Shown: positions 25,476 through 35,179, numbered from the stretch's first letter. The stretch: 39,977 bases of DNA from Lachnospiraceae bacterium (GCA_021200995.1 JAJQFS010000041.1:1-39977), one strand, 5' to 3'. Notes: generated by a model from the sequence alone, not told the origin. Numbers and translations are program-made.

Positions 25476-26450
25476 ATGAATGACAAAGAATTATTCGAAA
25501 AATACGATATGCCTGCAGAAGAACTTTTTGCCAGGATAGATCATAATGAACTGGAATCGGAGAAGATCACCGCCCCCAGATATTCCTACTGGAAGTCCGT
25601 GTTCCGTGTCTTTTTCCGAAAAAAGAGCAATATTATCATGCTGGCCCTGCTGGGCGTGATCATCGCCATGTCCTACCTGTATCCCACCTTTGTGGAGTAT
25701 GACAAGTATGGCAATGTGCTGGATGCGGCGTCCAAGCACTTAAGACCATTGGCCGCCATGAAGCTGTTAGGCTACAATATTCACTGGATTCTGGGAACCG
25801 GCTCCGCCGGCAACTCCACCTTTGACGCGGTCTGGTACGGCGCGCAGATTTCCATTTCTCTTGCTTTTGTCTGCGCCCTGATCAACCTGACCATCGGTGT
25901 GGTGGTGGGAGCTGTCTGGGGCTTCTCCAAAAAAGTGGACGCCATCATGATGAACGTGTACAACGTGGTGGCCAACATCCCCTATGTACTGCTGATTTCC
26001 GTGCTGGTGATGCTGTTCAGCCCCAGCTTCTGGACCATGGTGTTCGCTCTGACCGTCACAGGCTGGATCAGTATCGCCTACTTTATCCGGACACAGGTCA
26101 TTATCATCCGCGACAGGGAATATAACCTGGCCAGCAAGTGCCTGGGCACCTCCACGCCGAAGATTGCGCTGAAGAACATTCTTCCGTTTATGACATCCGT
26201 GATTGTGACTCTGGCGGCCACGGAAATTCCCTCCTATATTTCCTACGAGGTGTTTCTGGCCTACATCGGCATGGGCCTGTCTGATATGTCACTCGGCCGT
26301 CTGATTTATGAGGCGGAGGGCGCTATGGTGACGCCGGGCTGGGAGCTTGAGTTCTGGAGCCCGGTGGCGGTATCCGCCATTGTGTCCATCGTGCTTTACG
26401 TGGTGGGACAGAATCTGGGTGACGCATCCGATCCCAGAACGCATATGTGA
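25476..26450 (+). CDS. OppC-like ABC permease
   Basis: A 324-residue permease of normal length. A hydrophilic N terminus (1-50) precedes helix 1 (NIIMLALLGVIIAMSYLYPT). The segment HWILGTGSAGNSTFDAVWYG corresponds to the usual LGTD..GRD..SR motif, and the EAA loop is DREYNLASKCLGTSTPKI. It pairs with the OppB-like subunit to form the membrane channel. The start is six bases after the preceding stop, and its end overlaps a GTG in the next frame, so the genes are translationally linked. In the motif, Asp-rich residues of typical OppC are replaced by GTGSAGNST; otherwise nothing unusual is seen. Confidence 0.92.
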   Translation: MNDKELFEKYDMPAEELFARIDHNELESEKITAPRYSYWKSVFRVFFRKKSNIIMLALLGVIIAMSYLYPTFVEYDKYGNVLDAASKHLRPLAAMKLLGYNIHWILGTGSAGNSTFDAVWYGAQISISLAFVCALINLTIGVVVGAVWGFSKKVDAIMMNVYNVVANIPYVLLISVLVMLFSPSFWTMVFALTVTGWISIAYFIRTQVIIIRDREYNLASKCLGTSTPKIALKNILPFMTSVIVTLAATEIPSYISYEVFLAYIGMGLSDMSLGRLIYEAEGAMVTPGWELEFWSPVAVSAIVSIVLYVVGQNLGDASDPRTHM

Positions 26451-26461
26451 GGGGGCAGCCA

Positions 26462-28210
26462 ATGGAAGAGAAAAAGGTATTATTATCGGTTAAAGACCTC
26501 CATGTGAAATTCCATGTGCGCGGCCGTATTCTGACCGCCATCCGCGGAATTTCCCTGGATATCTATGAGGATGAGTCCATCGCGATCGCGGGCGAATCCG
26601 GTTCCGGCAAATCTGTATTTACGAAGACCTTTGCCGGCATGAACGACAGCAACGGTTTTATTGACGAGGGGCAGATTATTTTCAGCGATCCGGAACTGGC
26701 GGACACCAGAGTTCCGCTGGATAACGGGGCGAAGAGGATGATTGCCTCCGCGCTGGAAAAGCTGAATGAAGCCTCGAAGCTGGAGCTTGGCGCGGCCACT
26801 TATCAGAAGATTCTGGCGCTGGAGTCTGAGAAGCGCCAGAAGAGCAGCTTAAGCGACGAGGAACGGGCGAAGCTGGATAAAGAGATCAGCGATATCACAT
26901 TTCAGAGAACGAATCTGTTCAATGAAAAGCAGACCTACGATCCCAAGAATGAAAAGGATAAGATCAAAGCCGCGAAGGAACGTCTGAAGGCCTATGACGC
27001 CCAGATCAAACAGTTAGAGAAGGAAAAGCAGGACAAGATCAAGGCACATAAGGAGGCCGTGAAAAATGATACAGCCTATCATACCGAATATGAGCAGAAG
27101 ATGTCTGCTCTGAAAGCGCAGTATGAGAAGGAAATTGCCGGTTCCATTTCTCCTGAAACAGTAAAGCGCAATGAGATTCTGGCAAAGGAAATGTATCTTT
27201 CCGTGGGCCGCTATGGATTCGCGCAGAAGAGCAGGATGATGAAAAAGCTGAATGACGCCTTGAAAAAAGCCATGAAGCTGGGCGTCAATCTGGACGATCC
27301 GGACCAGAGAAACAAGGTGTTCTCTGAGGTCAATTTCCGGGTGGCCTATCTGGATGAGACAGCCACGGAGCTGCACGGATCATGCATCCTGGATCTGGCG
27401 AAGGTCAGGTACGCACAGGACTGGGCGAAGGTCAGAGGCAGAAGGATTGCCACTGTATTTCAGGATCCCATGACCAGCTTAAACCCCATCATCACCATCG
27501 GCAAACAGATTACATCCATCATTATGAAGCATCAGAATGTGACAGAGGCGGAGGCCAGAAAGCGGGCGCTGGAGCTGATGACCAAGGTGGGAATTCCTAA
27601 CGCGGACGCCCGTTTTGACGACTATCCCTTCCAGTATTCCGGTGGTATGAGGCAGCGTATTGTCATCGCGATTGCCTTATCCTGTCAGCCCAAGATTCTG
27701 ATCTGTGACGAGCCTACCACGGCGCTGGATGTGACCATTCAGGCACAGATTCTGAAGCTGATCAAGGATCTGCAGAAGGAATTCCACTACACCATCGTGT
27801 TCATCACGCATGATCTGGGTGTGGTGGCCAATATCGCAGACCGCGTGGCTGTACTGTACGCCGGACAGATCGTGGAGCTGGGAACAGTGGAGGAGGTCTT
27901 TTATGATCCGCGCCATCCTTACACCTGGGCGCTTCTGTCTTCCCTGCCGCAGCTGGCGCAGCGCAACACGGAGCTTTACTCCATCACAGGCACGCCGCCG
28001 TCTCTGTACAATGCCATTCAGGGCGACGCCTTTGCTCCCAGAAATCCGTACTGCCTGAGAATTGATACGCTGGAGGAGCCTCCCATGTTCAAGGTGACGG
28101 ACACCCATTATGCCAAGACCTGGCTTTTGGATGAGCACGCGCCGAAGATTGAGAAGCCTGAGGGTATTCAGGACATTCACACGAAACTGATGAAAGCATT
28201 TAATATTTAG
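26462..28210 (+). CDS. OppD-like ATPase with large charged insertion between Walker A and Q-loop
   Basis: A 582-residue ABC ATPase; typical OppD is 320-350. Walker A GESGSGKS is at 44-51, the Q-loop [12 protein letters not shown] has Gln334, the signature SGGMRQ is at 393-398, and Walker B ILICDEP at 412-418. The oligopeptide C-terminal domain (GTPPSL, APRNPYC) is present. About 283 residues separate the Walker A lysine from the Q-loop, against some 50-60 normally. The extra part (about 80-310) is rich in Lys, Glu and Gln with long helical stretches ([19 protein letters not shown]), suggesting a coiled coil. All catalytic motifs are intact, so the domain should hydrolyse ATP. ATG 26462, behind GAGGGGG, is preferred to the in-frame GTG at 26447. 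Confidence 0.92.
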   Translation: MEEKKVLLSVKDLHVKFHVRGRILTAIRGISLDIYEDESIAIAGESGSGKSVFTKTFAGMNDSNGFIDEGQIIFSDPELADTRVPLDNGAKRMIASALEKLNEASKLELGAATYQKILALESEKRQKSSLSDEERAKLDKEISDITFQRTNLFNEKQTYDPKNEKDKIKAAKERLKAYDAQIKQLEKEKQDKIKAHKEAVKNDTAYHTEYEQKMSALKAQYEKEIAGSISPETVKRNEILAKEMYLSVGRYGFAQKSRMMKKLNDALKKAMKLGVNLDDPDQRNKVFSEVNFRVAYLDETATELHGSCILDLAKVRYAQDWAKVRGRRIATVFQDPMTSLNPIITIGKQITSIIMKHQNVTEAEARKRALELMTKVGIPNADARFDDYPFQYSGGMRQRIVIAIALSCQPKILICDEPTTALDVTIQAQILKLIKDLQKEFHYTIVFITHDLGVVANIADRVAVLYAGQIVELGTVEEVFYDPRHPYTWALLSSLPQLAQRNTELYSITGTPPSLYNAIQGDAFAPRNPYCLRIDTLEEPPMFKVTDTHYAKTWLLDEHAPKIEKPEGIQDIHTKLMKAFNI

Positions 28211-28223
28211 GGGGATGCGGAGC

Positions 28224-29543
28224 ATGGCAAACACAAATAACGCGAATGAAAAAGAGGCCCATGTGACACATTTACCCGAGCATGGACCCATTGACGAGAA
28301 CGGCAGGGAAATTCTGCTGTCCTTAAAGAACGTAGATATTACCTTCGGCAAGGGGGATAAGGCGGTCAGGGCGGTCAAAAACGCGTCCTTTGATATCTAT
28401 AAGGGCGAGACCTTCTCCCTGATCGGAGAATCCGGTTCCGGCAAGACCACCATCGGCCGGGCCATTATCAGAGTAAATCCCTGCGCGGCGGGCGAGATTC
28501 AATACAAGGGAGTCCGGATTTCAGGGAAAATTCCGAATTCTCTGGACAGAGAGGTCATCCGCAATATCCAGATGGTCTTCCAGGATCCGGCGGCTTCCTT
28601 AAATGAGCGCGCCACGGTGGATTATATTATTTCCGAGGGCCTTTACAATTTCCACCTTTACGAGAATGAGGCGGATCGTGTACAGAAGGTGGAGAACATC
28701 ATCAACGAGGTGGGACTTCTCCCCGAGCATCTGACCCGGTATCCCCACGAGTTTTCCGGCGGACAGCGTCAGCGTATCGGTCTGGCCAGGGCCATGGTCA
28801 TGGAGCCGGAGCTGGTAGTGGCGGATGAGCCGATTTCCGCGCTGGATGTGTCCATCCGCGCCCAGGTACTGAATCTGCTCAAAAAATTCCAGAGAGAGAA
28901 GGGCGTGACCTATCTGTTCATCGCCCATGACCTTTCCATTGTGCGGTTTATTTCTAACCGGATCGGGATTATTTACAAGGGCAATATCGTGGAAGTCGCG
29001 GACGCGGAAGAGCTGTTTGACTTCCCCATGCACCCCTACACGCATTCCCTGATTTCCGCCATTCCCATTCCGGATCCGGCACTGGAGAAAAATAAAGTCC
29101 TTTACACCTACGATCCCAGCATCCATGATTACAGCGTGGACCAGCCTGAACTGGTGGACATTGGTCATAATCATTTCGTCTATGGCAATAAAAAAGAGAT
29201 CGAGGAATACAAGGCGCTGCGCGAAAAGAACGAACCCTTAAAGTCCGTCACGATTCTGGACCCCAATGATCCGGAATATGAGGAGAAGCTGAAGGCTTCT
29301 CTGGAGCAGAAGATCATAGAGGAGGAGTATACACTTCCGCCGGTTCACGATACCGGCAGCTTTATTTACTCCATTCTGTCCTTCTTCCTGCCGGTACTGG
29401 GGATCATCGCCGCGTTGATATTTAAGCATTTCAATTATATCCGCAACTATAAGGCGTGCAAAAAGGGCGCCATTGGCGGTTTTGGACTGATTGCTGCGCT
29501 GCTGCTGATATTATTATTGTTTATTGTGATAGCAATCATATAA
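28224..29543 (+). CDS. OppF-like ATPase with C-terminal membrane helices
   Basis: A 439-residue ABC ATPase. Walker A GESGSGKT is at 68-75, the Q-loop is [13 protein letters not shown], the signature [14 protein letters not shown], Walker B LVVADEP and the H-loop FIAHD. The last 60 residues contain two strongly hydrophobic helices ([21 protein letters not shown] and [20 protein letters not shown], slightly discontinuous) joined by a basic loop [11 protein letters not shown] ATPases of this family are normally soluble and peripheral; here the subunit appears anchored in the membrane. The first ATG (28215) lies too close to GGGGG; ATG 28224 has proper spacing. It is the last gene of the transporter operon before a strong terminator. 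Confidence 0.92.
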   Translation: MANTNNANEKEAHVTHLPEHGPIDENGREILLSLKNVDITFGKGDKAVRAVKNASFDIYKGETFSLIGESGSGKTTIGRAIIRVNPCAAGEIQYKGVRISGKIPNSLDREVIRNIQMVFQDPAASLNERATVDYIISEGLYNFHLYENEADRVQKVENIINEVGLLPEHLTRYPHEFSGGQRQRIGLARAMVMEPELVVADEPISALDVSIRAQVLNLLKKFQREKGVTYLFIAHDLSIVRFISNRIGIIYKGNIVEVADAEELFDFPMHPYTHSLISAIPIPDPALEKNKVLYTYDPSIHDYSVDQPELVDIGHNHFVYGNKKEIEEYKALREKNEPLKSVTILDPNDPEYEEKLKASLEQKIIEEEYTLPPVHDTGSFIYSILSFFLPVLGIIAALIFKHFNYIRNYKACKKGAIGGFGLIAALLLILLLFIVIAII

Positions 29544-29566
29544 AACTGATCGTTACGAATGAGAAG

Positions 29567-29602
29567 AGTGCCTGTATGAACTTGCGTACAGGCGCTTTTT
29601 TT
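29567..29602 (+). terminator. rho-independent terminator of the transporter operon
   Basis: AGTGCCTGTA (29567-29576) pairs with TACAGGCGCT (29587-29596) over 10 bp with one G-U pair, followed by seven T. Confidence 0.92.
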
Positions 29603-29655
29603 GCTAAGATGAACAGAGTGTTATCAGATACAGCTTCGTGGAAGGAGGAAACAGC

Positions 29656-30936
29656 TTGGCGAAGAGAACCGTGGGGGATAAGAGAGATCTGCCGCATCCA
29701 AAGCCGGTGCAGCGGGTGGAGCTTTCAGACAAATATATCAGGTTACGTCTCTTTCTCGTGGTCATACTGGTGCTGATCGGAGGAACATGTCTGGCTTACG
29801 CGCTGATGTCATGGCTTACGGTGGATTCCGGCTGGACCACCATTTCGCCGGATTCGGCGGCAGATATCGTGGAGAGGGATCATTTTGAGCTGCAGTATGA
29901 GCCGGGGGCATCCGATCTGGGTACCACCGCGGAAAATAAAGCCATTGTGCTGATCTACACGGACGCGCTTGAGCTGGCCTGTCAGAGCTTTCAGGCGGAT
30001 GTGGAATATGAGAATGTCCATAATATCTATTATATCAACAGGCATGTAAACGAAGATATCGTGGTGGAGTCTGTTCTCTACGAGGCATTTGAAAAGATGG
30101 GTGATCAGCTTGTCTACCTGTATCTGGGACCTCTGTACGCAGAGTACTATGCTGTGTTTGCCAGCGGGGACGACACGGAAGCGGCGATTTATGACCCGCA
30201 GTATAATGAGGAACAGCAAGTGTATTTTGAAGAGGTCTGTTCGTTTATCGGGGACGGCGATATTGAATTGAAGCTTCTGGGGGACAACACTGTCCGGCTG
30301 GAGGTATCTGAGGATTATGAGGCCTTTGCTGAGGAATATGGGATTGCTTCTTATCTGGATTTTTTCTGGATGAAAAACGCGTTTATCGTGGATTATGTGG
30401 CGGATTGCCTGGCTGAGAGCGGTTATACCAACGGGCAGATCAGCAGTGTGGACGGCTATGTACGCTGTCTGGATACCAGGGAGATCAGCTACGCGATTAA
30501 TCTGATGGATTCCGCGGAGGATTTTATCCTGCAGGCGGCTTCCTGTTCCTATGCGGGTCCGATGAGTATTGTCATGTTGAAATCCTTCCCGGTATATGTC
30601 AGTGATGAGATGTCGTATTATACGTATGAAAATGGAGAGATCCGGTTTCCATATCTGGATCCTGAAACCGGCCTGTGCACCAGCGCGCTTTCCGGCCTGT
30701 TGTGTTACAGTGAAACGGCGGGCTGCGCGGAAACTTTGCTGCGTATGATGCCGGTTTATATTTCGTCAGAATTTGATGAAGAAAGCCTGTCGGAGCTGTC
30801 GAATATGGCAGATCAGGGTATTTACAGCATTTATTGCAGCGCTCAGGTGATTTACCGGAATGGCGGAGATGAAATGACTCTGACAGAACTGTATGACGGG
30901 TACCATGTCAGTGCACTCAGTGCGCTTTCTCAATAG
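29656..30936 (+). CDS. membrane-anchored protein, possibly a degenerate ApbE-like fold
   Basis: About 426 residues: a cytoplasmic N terminus, one helix (RLFLVVILVLIGGTCLAYAL, 31-50) and a large acidic extracytoplasmic domain. I do not recognise it by strong motif. Its layout recalls ApbE (FAD:protein FMN transferase): a helix ending in YYINRHVNED (125-134) like the ApbE INR segment, LYEAFEKMGDQLVYLYLGPL (141-160) where ApbE has its ..GxFDxTxGPL stretch, and FIVDYVADCLAESGYTNGQI (243-262) where ApbE has its IAKGYAvD..a..L...G helix. The catalytic and FAD-binding residues of these motifs are not kept. The start is TTG 29656 with AGGAGG upstream; GTG 29638 lies before the ribosome site. It follows the terminator, so it has its own promoter or read-through. 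Confidence 0.75.
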   Translation: MAKRTVGDKRDLPHPKPVQRVELSDKYIRLRLFLVVILVLIGGTCLAYALMSWLTVDSGWTTISPDSAADIVERDHFELQYEPGASDLGTTAENKAIVLIYTDALELACQSFQADVEYENVHNIYYINRHVNEDIVVESVLYEAFEKMGDQLVYLYLGPLYAEYYAVFASGDDTEAAIYDPQYNEEQQVYFEEVCSFIGDGDIELKLLGDNTVRLEVSEDYEAFAEEYGIASYLDFFWMKNAFIVDYVADCLAESGYTNGQISSVDGYVRCLDTREISYAINLMDSAEDFILQAASCSYAGPMSIVMLKSFPVYVSDEMSYYTYENGEIRFPYLDPETGLCTSALSGLLCYSETAGCAETLLRMMPVYISSEFDEESLSELSNMADQGIYSIYCSAQVIYRNGGDEMTLTELYDGYHVSALSALSQ

Positions 30937-30990
30937 GTTGATCGTTTTTGGCTGCCTGCAGCGCGTTTTGAGAAAGATTTTACATGAGAA

Positions 30991-31018
30991 TTGAAATCCC
31001 TTCTTTTTTATATATAAA
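30991..31018 (+). promoter_or_regulatory. candidate promoter for aroA
   Basis: TTGAAA (30991-30996) and TATAAA (31013-31018) lie 16 bases apart in an AT-rich stretch containing the palindrome CTTTTTT-ATATAT-AAAAAAG. The aroA ATG is 56 bases downstream. The palindrome could also act as an operator or weak terminator of the upstream gene. Confidence 0.5.
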
Positions 31019-31073
31019 AAAAGTGGTAAACTGTACATAAATAAGCGTATCCGCTGCGCAGCTAAGGAAACAT

Positions 31074-32372
31074 ATGGAACTGAAAGAAATCCGACCCATC
31101 CAAAATATCAACAATCCCGTGCAGACGGTTTTTGTCCCAGGTTCGAAGAGCATCACGAACAGGGCTCTTTTGCTGGCTGTCATGGGGCAGGGGAAAAGCA
31201 GCCTGAACGGCTGTCTTTTTTCAGATGATTCCCGGTATTTTCTGCGCTGTGTCCAGGACCTGGGCTTTGAAACCTGCGTGGACGAACAGAAAAAACGCGT
31301 GGAGGTGACCGGTCTGGGAGGCAGAGTGCCGGTGAAACAGGCTTCGATTTATGTGGGAAGCGCGGGAACGGCGGCTCGCTTTCTGGCCGCTTTCCTGGCC
31401 TGCCAGGAAGGAGAGTTTTTCTTGGACGCGTCTGAGCAGATGAGGCGGCGGCCCATGGAACCGCTGCTGCACGCGCTGAAAAGCATTGGGGCTGAGATTG
31501 ACTGTACAAAAGAAGCCGGTCATTTTCCGATGCGCATCACAGGGCATGGGATTCTGACAGATCATGTGACGATTGACATCGATGAGAGCAGCCAGTTTTT
31601 AAGTGCGCTGTTGATCGCGGCACCGCTCTCCGGTGGAGAACTGACAATCGATGTAAAGGGGAGCCATGGGATGGCATATATTGATATGACAGTGCGGATG
31701 ATGGAGCAGTTTGGCGTCAGCGTCTTAAGACCACAGGAAAAGCGCTTTGTCATTCCGGGCGGCCAGCAGTATCACGCGATGGCATATCGGGTGGAGCCGG
31801 ACGCTTCTGCGGCCTGTTATTTCTGGGCGCTCGCGGCCATACATGGGATGACTGTGACGGTGCCGCATCTGCATGTTTCCTCTCTGCAGGGGGATGTCAC
31901 ATTCGCGCATCTGCTTAAGAGAATGGGTTGTGAGGTGACAGACACTCCGCAGGGCATTGCGGTGACGGGTCCGAAGGATGGAAGGTTAAAGGGCGTGAAC
32001 GCAGATATGCACAGCTTTTCGGACCAGGCTATCACGCTGGCGGCCATCGCGCCCTTTGCGGACGGGCCTGTGGAGATTACGGGGATCGGCCATATCCGGC
32101 ATCAGGAGAGCGACCGTATCGCGGCCATCGTGGAAAATCTGACCGCCATGGGAATTGAGGCTTATGAAACTGCGGACGGAGTGTGTATTCGGCCGGGGGA
32201 GCCGCAGGCAGCGGTGATTGAGACGCATGAGGATCACCGGCTTGCGATGGGTTTTTCCCTGACAGGAACCCGTGTTCCGGGCATTGTGATCAGAGATCCG
32301 GATTGCTGCAGAAAGACATTCGAAGAATATTTTACAGTGCTGGATGCGCTGACCGCGGCGGTTGAGGGATAG
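31074..32372 (+). CDS. aroA: 3-phosphoshikimate 1-carboxyvinyltransferase (EPSP synthase)
   Basis: The 432-residue enzyme joins phosphoenolpyruvate to shikimate-3-phosphate, the sixth step of the shikimate pathway, in the cytoplasm. Visible motifs are VPGSKSITNRALLLA near the N terminus, YVGSAGTAARFLAAF, RRRPMEPLLHAL and near the end HEDHRLAM. The length is as expected. AAGGA precedes the ATG. It is followed by pheA 97 bases on, in line with a small aromatic amino acid operon. Confidence 0.95.
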   Translation: MELKEIRPIQNINNPVQTVFVPGSKSITNRALLLAVMGQGKSSLNGCLFSDDSRYFLRCVQDLGFETCVDEQKKRVEVTGLGGRVPVKQASIYVGSAGTAARFLAAFLACQEGEFFLDASEQMRRRPMEPLLHALKSIGAEIDCTKEAGHFPMRITGHGILTDHVTIDIDESSQFLSALLIAAPLSGGELTIDVKGSHGMAYIDMTVRMMEQFGVSVLRPQEKRFVIPGGQQYHAMAYRVEPDASAACYFWALAAIHGMTVTVPHLHVSSLQGDVTFAHLLKRMGCEVTDTPQGIAVTGPKDGRLKGVNADMHSFSDQAITLAAIAPFADGPVEITGIGHIRHQESDRIAAIVENLTAMGIEAYETADGVCIRPGEPQAAVIETHEDHRLAMGFSLTGTRVPGIVIRDPDCCRKTFEEYFTVLDALTAAVEG

Positions 32373-32395
32373 CGCGGCAAAGTATTGGTGCATTG

Positions 32396-32424
32396 ATATC
32401 ATGAGCGCCATTTCCCCATGATAT
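32396..32424. other. palindrome between aroA and pheA
   Basis: ATATCATG (32396-32403) and CATGATAT (32417-32424) are perfect inverted repeats separated by 13 bases. It could be a protein-binding site for control of pheA or an mRNA hairpin; no T-run follows and no leader peptide rich in Phe or Trp codons is seen. Confidence 0.45.
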
Positions 32425-32469
32425 GAAAGTAATAAACATAAAAGAGACAATACAGAGGAAACTGAATTT

Positions 32470-33600
32470 ATGGCGGCAGACTTATCAGAATTAAGAAAAG
32501 AAATCGACACCATCGACCAACAGATCGTGCGCCTGTATGAACGGCGCATGGATGTATGCAGAGAGGTGGCGCAGTACAAAATAGAGAATGGCAAAAAGGT
32601 CTTTGATTCACAAAGAGAGTCAGAAAAGCTGGACGCTGTCCGTTCGATGGTGCAGAAGGACGCTTACAAAGTCGGTGCGCAGGAGCTGTTTGAACTGATG
32701 ATGAGCAACAGCAGAAAGATGCAGTACCAGATGCTCTCGGACGCGGGCGCCACAGGGCGGCTGCCGTTTATGGAGGTGGATCATCTGGAAGCAGAAAAGG
32801 CCAGAGTGGTTTTCCAGGGAGCGGAAGGAGCTTATTCCCAGGCCGCCATGCAGTGTTTTTTCGGTAAAGATGTCAACAGCTTTCACGTGGAGACATTCCG
32901 GGACGCTATGTGCGCGATTGAGGAGGGGAGCGCCGATTTCGCGGTGTTGCCTATCGAGAATTCCACCGCCGGCATTGTCAGTGAGATCTATGACCTTCTG
33001 CAGGAATTTGAGAATTATATCGTGGGAGAGCAGATCATCGAGATCGAGCAGTGCCTGCTTGCGCTTCCGGGGACAAAGAAAGAGGATATCCGCGTAGTCT
33101 ATTCGCACCCGCAGTCGCTGATGCAGACCGCCAGATATCTGGGGAATACGGGCTGGCAGCAGATCAGTATGAAAAATAACGCTTTCGCGGCACAGAAGGT
33201 AGTGGCTGACGGAAAGCTTGATCAGGCCGCCATCGCGGGGGCCAGTGCCGCTGAGATTTACGGACTTGAGATTTTGGAGCGCGGGATCAACGATGAGAAG
33301 GGGAATTGCACGCGCTTTATCGTGGTGACCAATCAGAAAATTTTCCGCAAGGACGCGCGCAAAATCAGCATCTGCCTGGAAATCCCGCATGAGAGCGGAT
33401 CTTTATATCATATGCTCTCGCACTTTATTTTCAATGATCTGAATATGACCAAGATCGAGTCCAGGCCCATTGAGGGCAGAAACTGGGAGTATCGCTTTTT
33501 CATTGATTTTGAGGGAAATCTGGCGGACAGCGCGGTGAAAAACGCGCTGCGTGGCCTGCGTGAGGAAGCCAGAAGCATGAAGGTCCTGGGAAATTACTGA
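32470..33600 (+). CDS. pheA: bifunctional chorismate mutase / prephenate dehydratase (P-protein)
   Basis: A 376-residue protein. The N-terminal chorismate mutase type II domain (1-90; LSELRKEIDTIDQQIVRLY and RRMDVCREVAQYK) precedes prephenate dehydratase (about 115-290; FQGAEGAYSQAA, PIENSTAGIV and the catalytic NCTRFIVV) and an ACT regulatory domain (about 300-376; GSLYHMLSHF and IESRPIEG). It turns chorismate into phenylpyruvate for phenylalanine synthesis and is normally inhibited by phenylalanine through the ACT domain, whose ESRP motif is present. A linker of about 25 residues separates the first two domains. An AGAGG lies about 10 bases before the ATG. Confidence 0.95.
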   Translation: MAADLSELRKEIDTIDQQIVRLYERRMDVCREVAQYKIENGKKVFDSQRESEKLDAVRSMVQKDAYKVGAQELFELMMSNSRKMQYQMLSDAGATGRLPFMEVDHLEAEKARVVFQGAEGAYSQAAMQCFFGKDVNSFHVETFRDAMCAIEEGSADFAVLPIENSTAGIVSEIYDLLQEFENYIVGEQIIEIEQCLLALPGTKKEDIRVVYSHPQSLMQTARYLGNTGWQQISMKNNAFAAQKVVADGKLDQAAIAGASAAEIYGLEILERGINDEKGNCTRFIVVTNQKIFRKDARKISICLEIPHESGSLYHMLSHFIFNDLNMTKIESRPIEGRNWEYRFFIDFEGNLADSAVKNALRGLREEARSMKVLGNY

Positions 33601-33629
33601 GCGGAGTTGGTATGAGGAGGTTTTAAGGT

Positions 33630-35177
33630 ATGGCAGTGAAAATGTTCGCGGCAATTGAGGCGGGCTCCTTTGGCCTGTCCATGAAGATTTTCGAGTATCA
33701 GGACGGCAGAATGCGTCAGATTGAGAGACTGCATCACAGCATGGACATGGGAACGGACGCCTATACGCTCGGCAGGATCAGGGATGAGCATATGGATGAG
33801 ATCTTCCGCGTGCTCAAGGAGTTTCAGGCGGTGATGAAGGGTTATCGGGTGACGGAATATACCGCTTACGGCACCAGCGCGCTGCGTGAAGTATCCAACA
33901 CGCTTTTATTCTGCGATCAGGTGGAACAGCGTACCGGCATCAAGATTCAGGCCTTAAGCAACGCGGAGCAGAGATATCTGAATTACAAGGCCATCGCGGC
34001 TAAGAGCGAGACCTTCCAGCGCATCATCGAGCAGGGAACCGCGATTGTGGATATCTGCGGCGGCGGCCTGCAGATTTCTCTCTTTGACAAGGACACACTG
34101 GTCTGCACGCAGCAGCTGCGCCTGGGATTACTCAGACTGCAGGATCGGCTGACGCAGCTGAAGGCGGATGAACAGAATATGGAATCTTTGATTCTGGAGC
34201 TGGCAAACCCGCAGTTTTCTGTTTTCAAACGCATGTATTTAAAGGGACAGAAGATTACCAACGTAATTATGGTGGATGAGCATCTGTCCCGTTATCTGAT
34301 GAAGAAGACCGGGCATGAATACGGCCAGGGCTTCTGGAACAGCGAAGAGTTTAATGCGCTGATGCAGAAGGCAGCCAGTGTCAGTAAAATGGAGCTCTCC
34401 AGGCTTTTACAGGAGCCGGAGGACAGACTTGACACGATGCTTTTGTCCGGTATTCTCTTAAAGCGGGTGATGGAGGTGACAGGCGCGGAGCTTTTATGGG
34501 TTCCCGGCGCGGAGCTTTGCGACGGCATCGGCTATGATTACGGGGAAAAGCATAAACTGGTTACAAAATATCACGATTTTGAGAAGGATATCATCGCTTC
34601 TGCCTATAATATCAGCAAGCGCTACATGGGTTCCAGAAAACGGAGCGAGACACTCGAACAGCTGGCCCTGGCGATCTTTGACGGCGTCAAAAAAATCCAC
34701 GGTCTGGGGAAACGGGAGCGTCTGCTTTTACGCATCAGCGCCCTGCTTCATGACTGCGGTAAATATATCAGCATCGGATCCATGGGATCCTGCTCCTACA
34801 GCATCATCAAATCCACGGAGATTATAGGACTGTCGCACCTAGAACAGGAAATCGTGGCGAATGTAGTGCGGTTCAATCATGACGATTTTGAGGATTCGGA
34901 GCTGTGGCTGCGCAGAAACGTGGATCAGCAGACGTATCTTACCATCGCGAAGCTGACGGCAATTTTACGTGTGGCGAACGGCCTGGACCGCAGCCATAAA
35001 CAGAAATTCGGCGTGGTCAAGTGTCAGCTGAAGGATGACAGACTCATCATCAGCGTGGAAACAGAGCAGGATATTTCCCTGGAAAAAGGCCTTGTGACGG
35101 AACGCACCGCCTTTTTTGAGGAAGTATTTAATGTAAATGTGGAAATCAGACAGAGAAGAATTTCGCGGGAGGCCTGA
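33630..35177 (+). CDS. ppx: Ppx/GppA-type phosphatase with HD domain (exopolyphosphatase-like)
   Basis: A 515-residue protein with an ASKHA-fold Ppx/GppA half (1-300) and a C-terminal HD half with HDCGKY at 374-379 and FNHDD further on. Family motifs are present but diverged: IEAGSFGLSM in place of the usual IDIGSNS, and DICGGGLQIS for DIGGGS. Ppx enzymes release phosphate from polyphosphate or from pppGpp. The polyphosphate kinase gene starts only three bases later, which supports the polyphosphate role. ATG 33630 follows GAGGAGG. Activity is inferred from context; the motif changes leave some doubt. Confidence 0.87.
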   Translation: MAVKMFAAIEAGSFGLSMKIFEYQDGRMRQIERLHHSMDMGTDAYTLGRIRDEHMDEIFRVLKEFQAVMKGYRVTEYTAYGTSALREVSNTLLFCDQVEQRTGIKIQALSNAEQRYLNYKAIAAKSETFQRIIEQGTAIVDICGGGLQISLFDKDTLVCTQQLRLGLLRLQDRLTQLKADEQNMESLILELANPQFSVFKRMYLKGQKITNVIMVDEHLSRYLMKKTGHEYGQGFWNSEEFNALMQKAASVSKMELSRLLQEPEDRLDTMLLSGILLKRVMEVTGAELLWVPGAELCDGIGYDYGEKHKLVTKYHDFEKDIIASAYNISKRYMGSRKRSETLEQLALAIFDGVKKIHGLGKRERLLLRISALLHDCGKYISIGSMGSCSYSIIKSTEIIGLSHLEQEIVANVVRFNHDDFEDSELWLRRNVDQQTYLTIAKLTAILRVANGLDRSHKQKFGVVKCQLKDDRLIISVETEQDISLEKGLVTERTAFFEEVFNVNVEIRQRRISREA

Positions 35178-35179
35178 GG

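Noticed and set aside
32620-33390. 256-residue leftward open frame inside pheA
   Set aside because: It is antisense to three recognisable PheA domains with no independent evidence.
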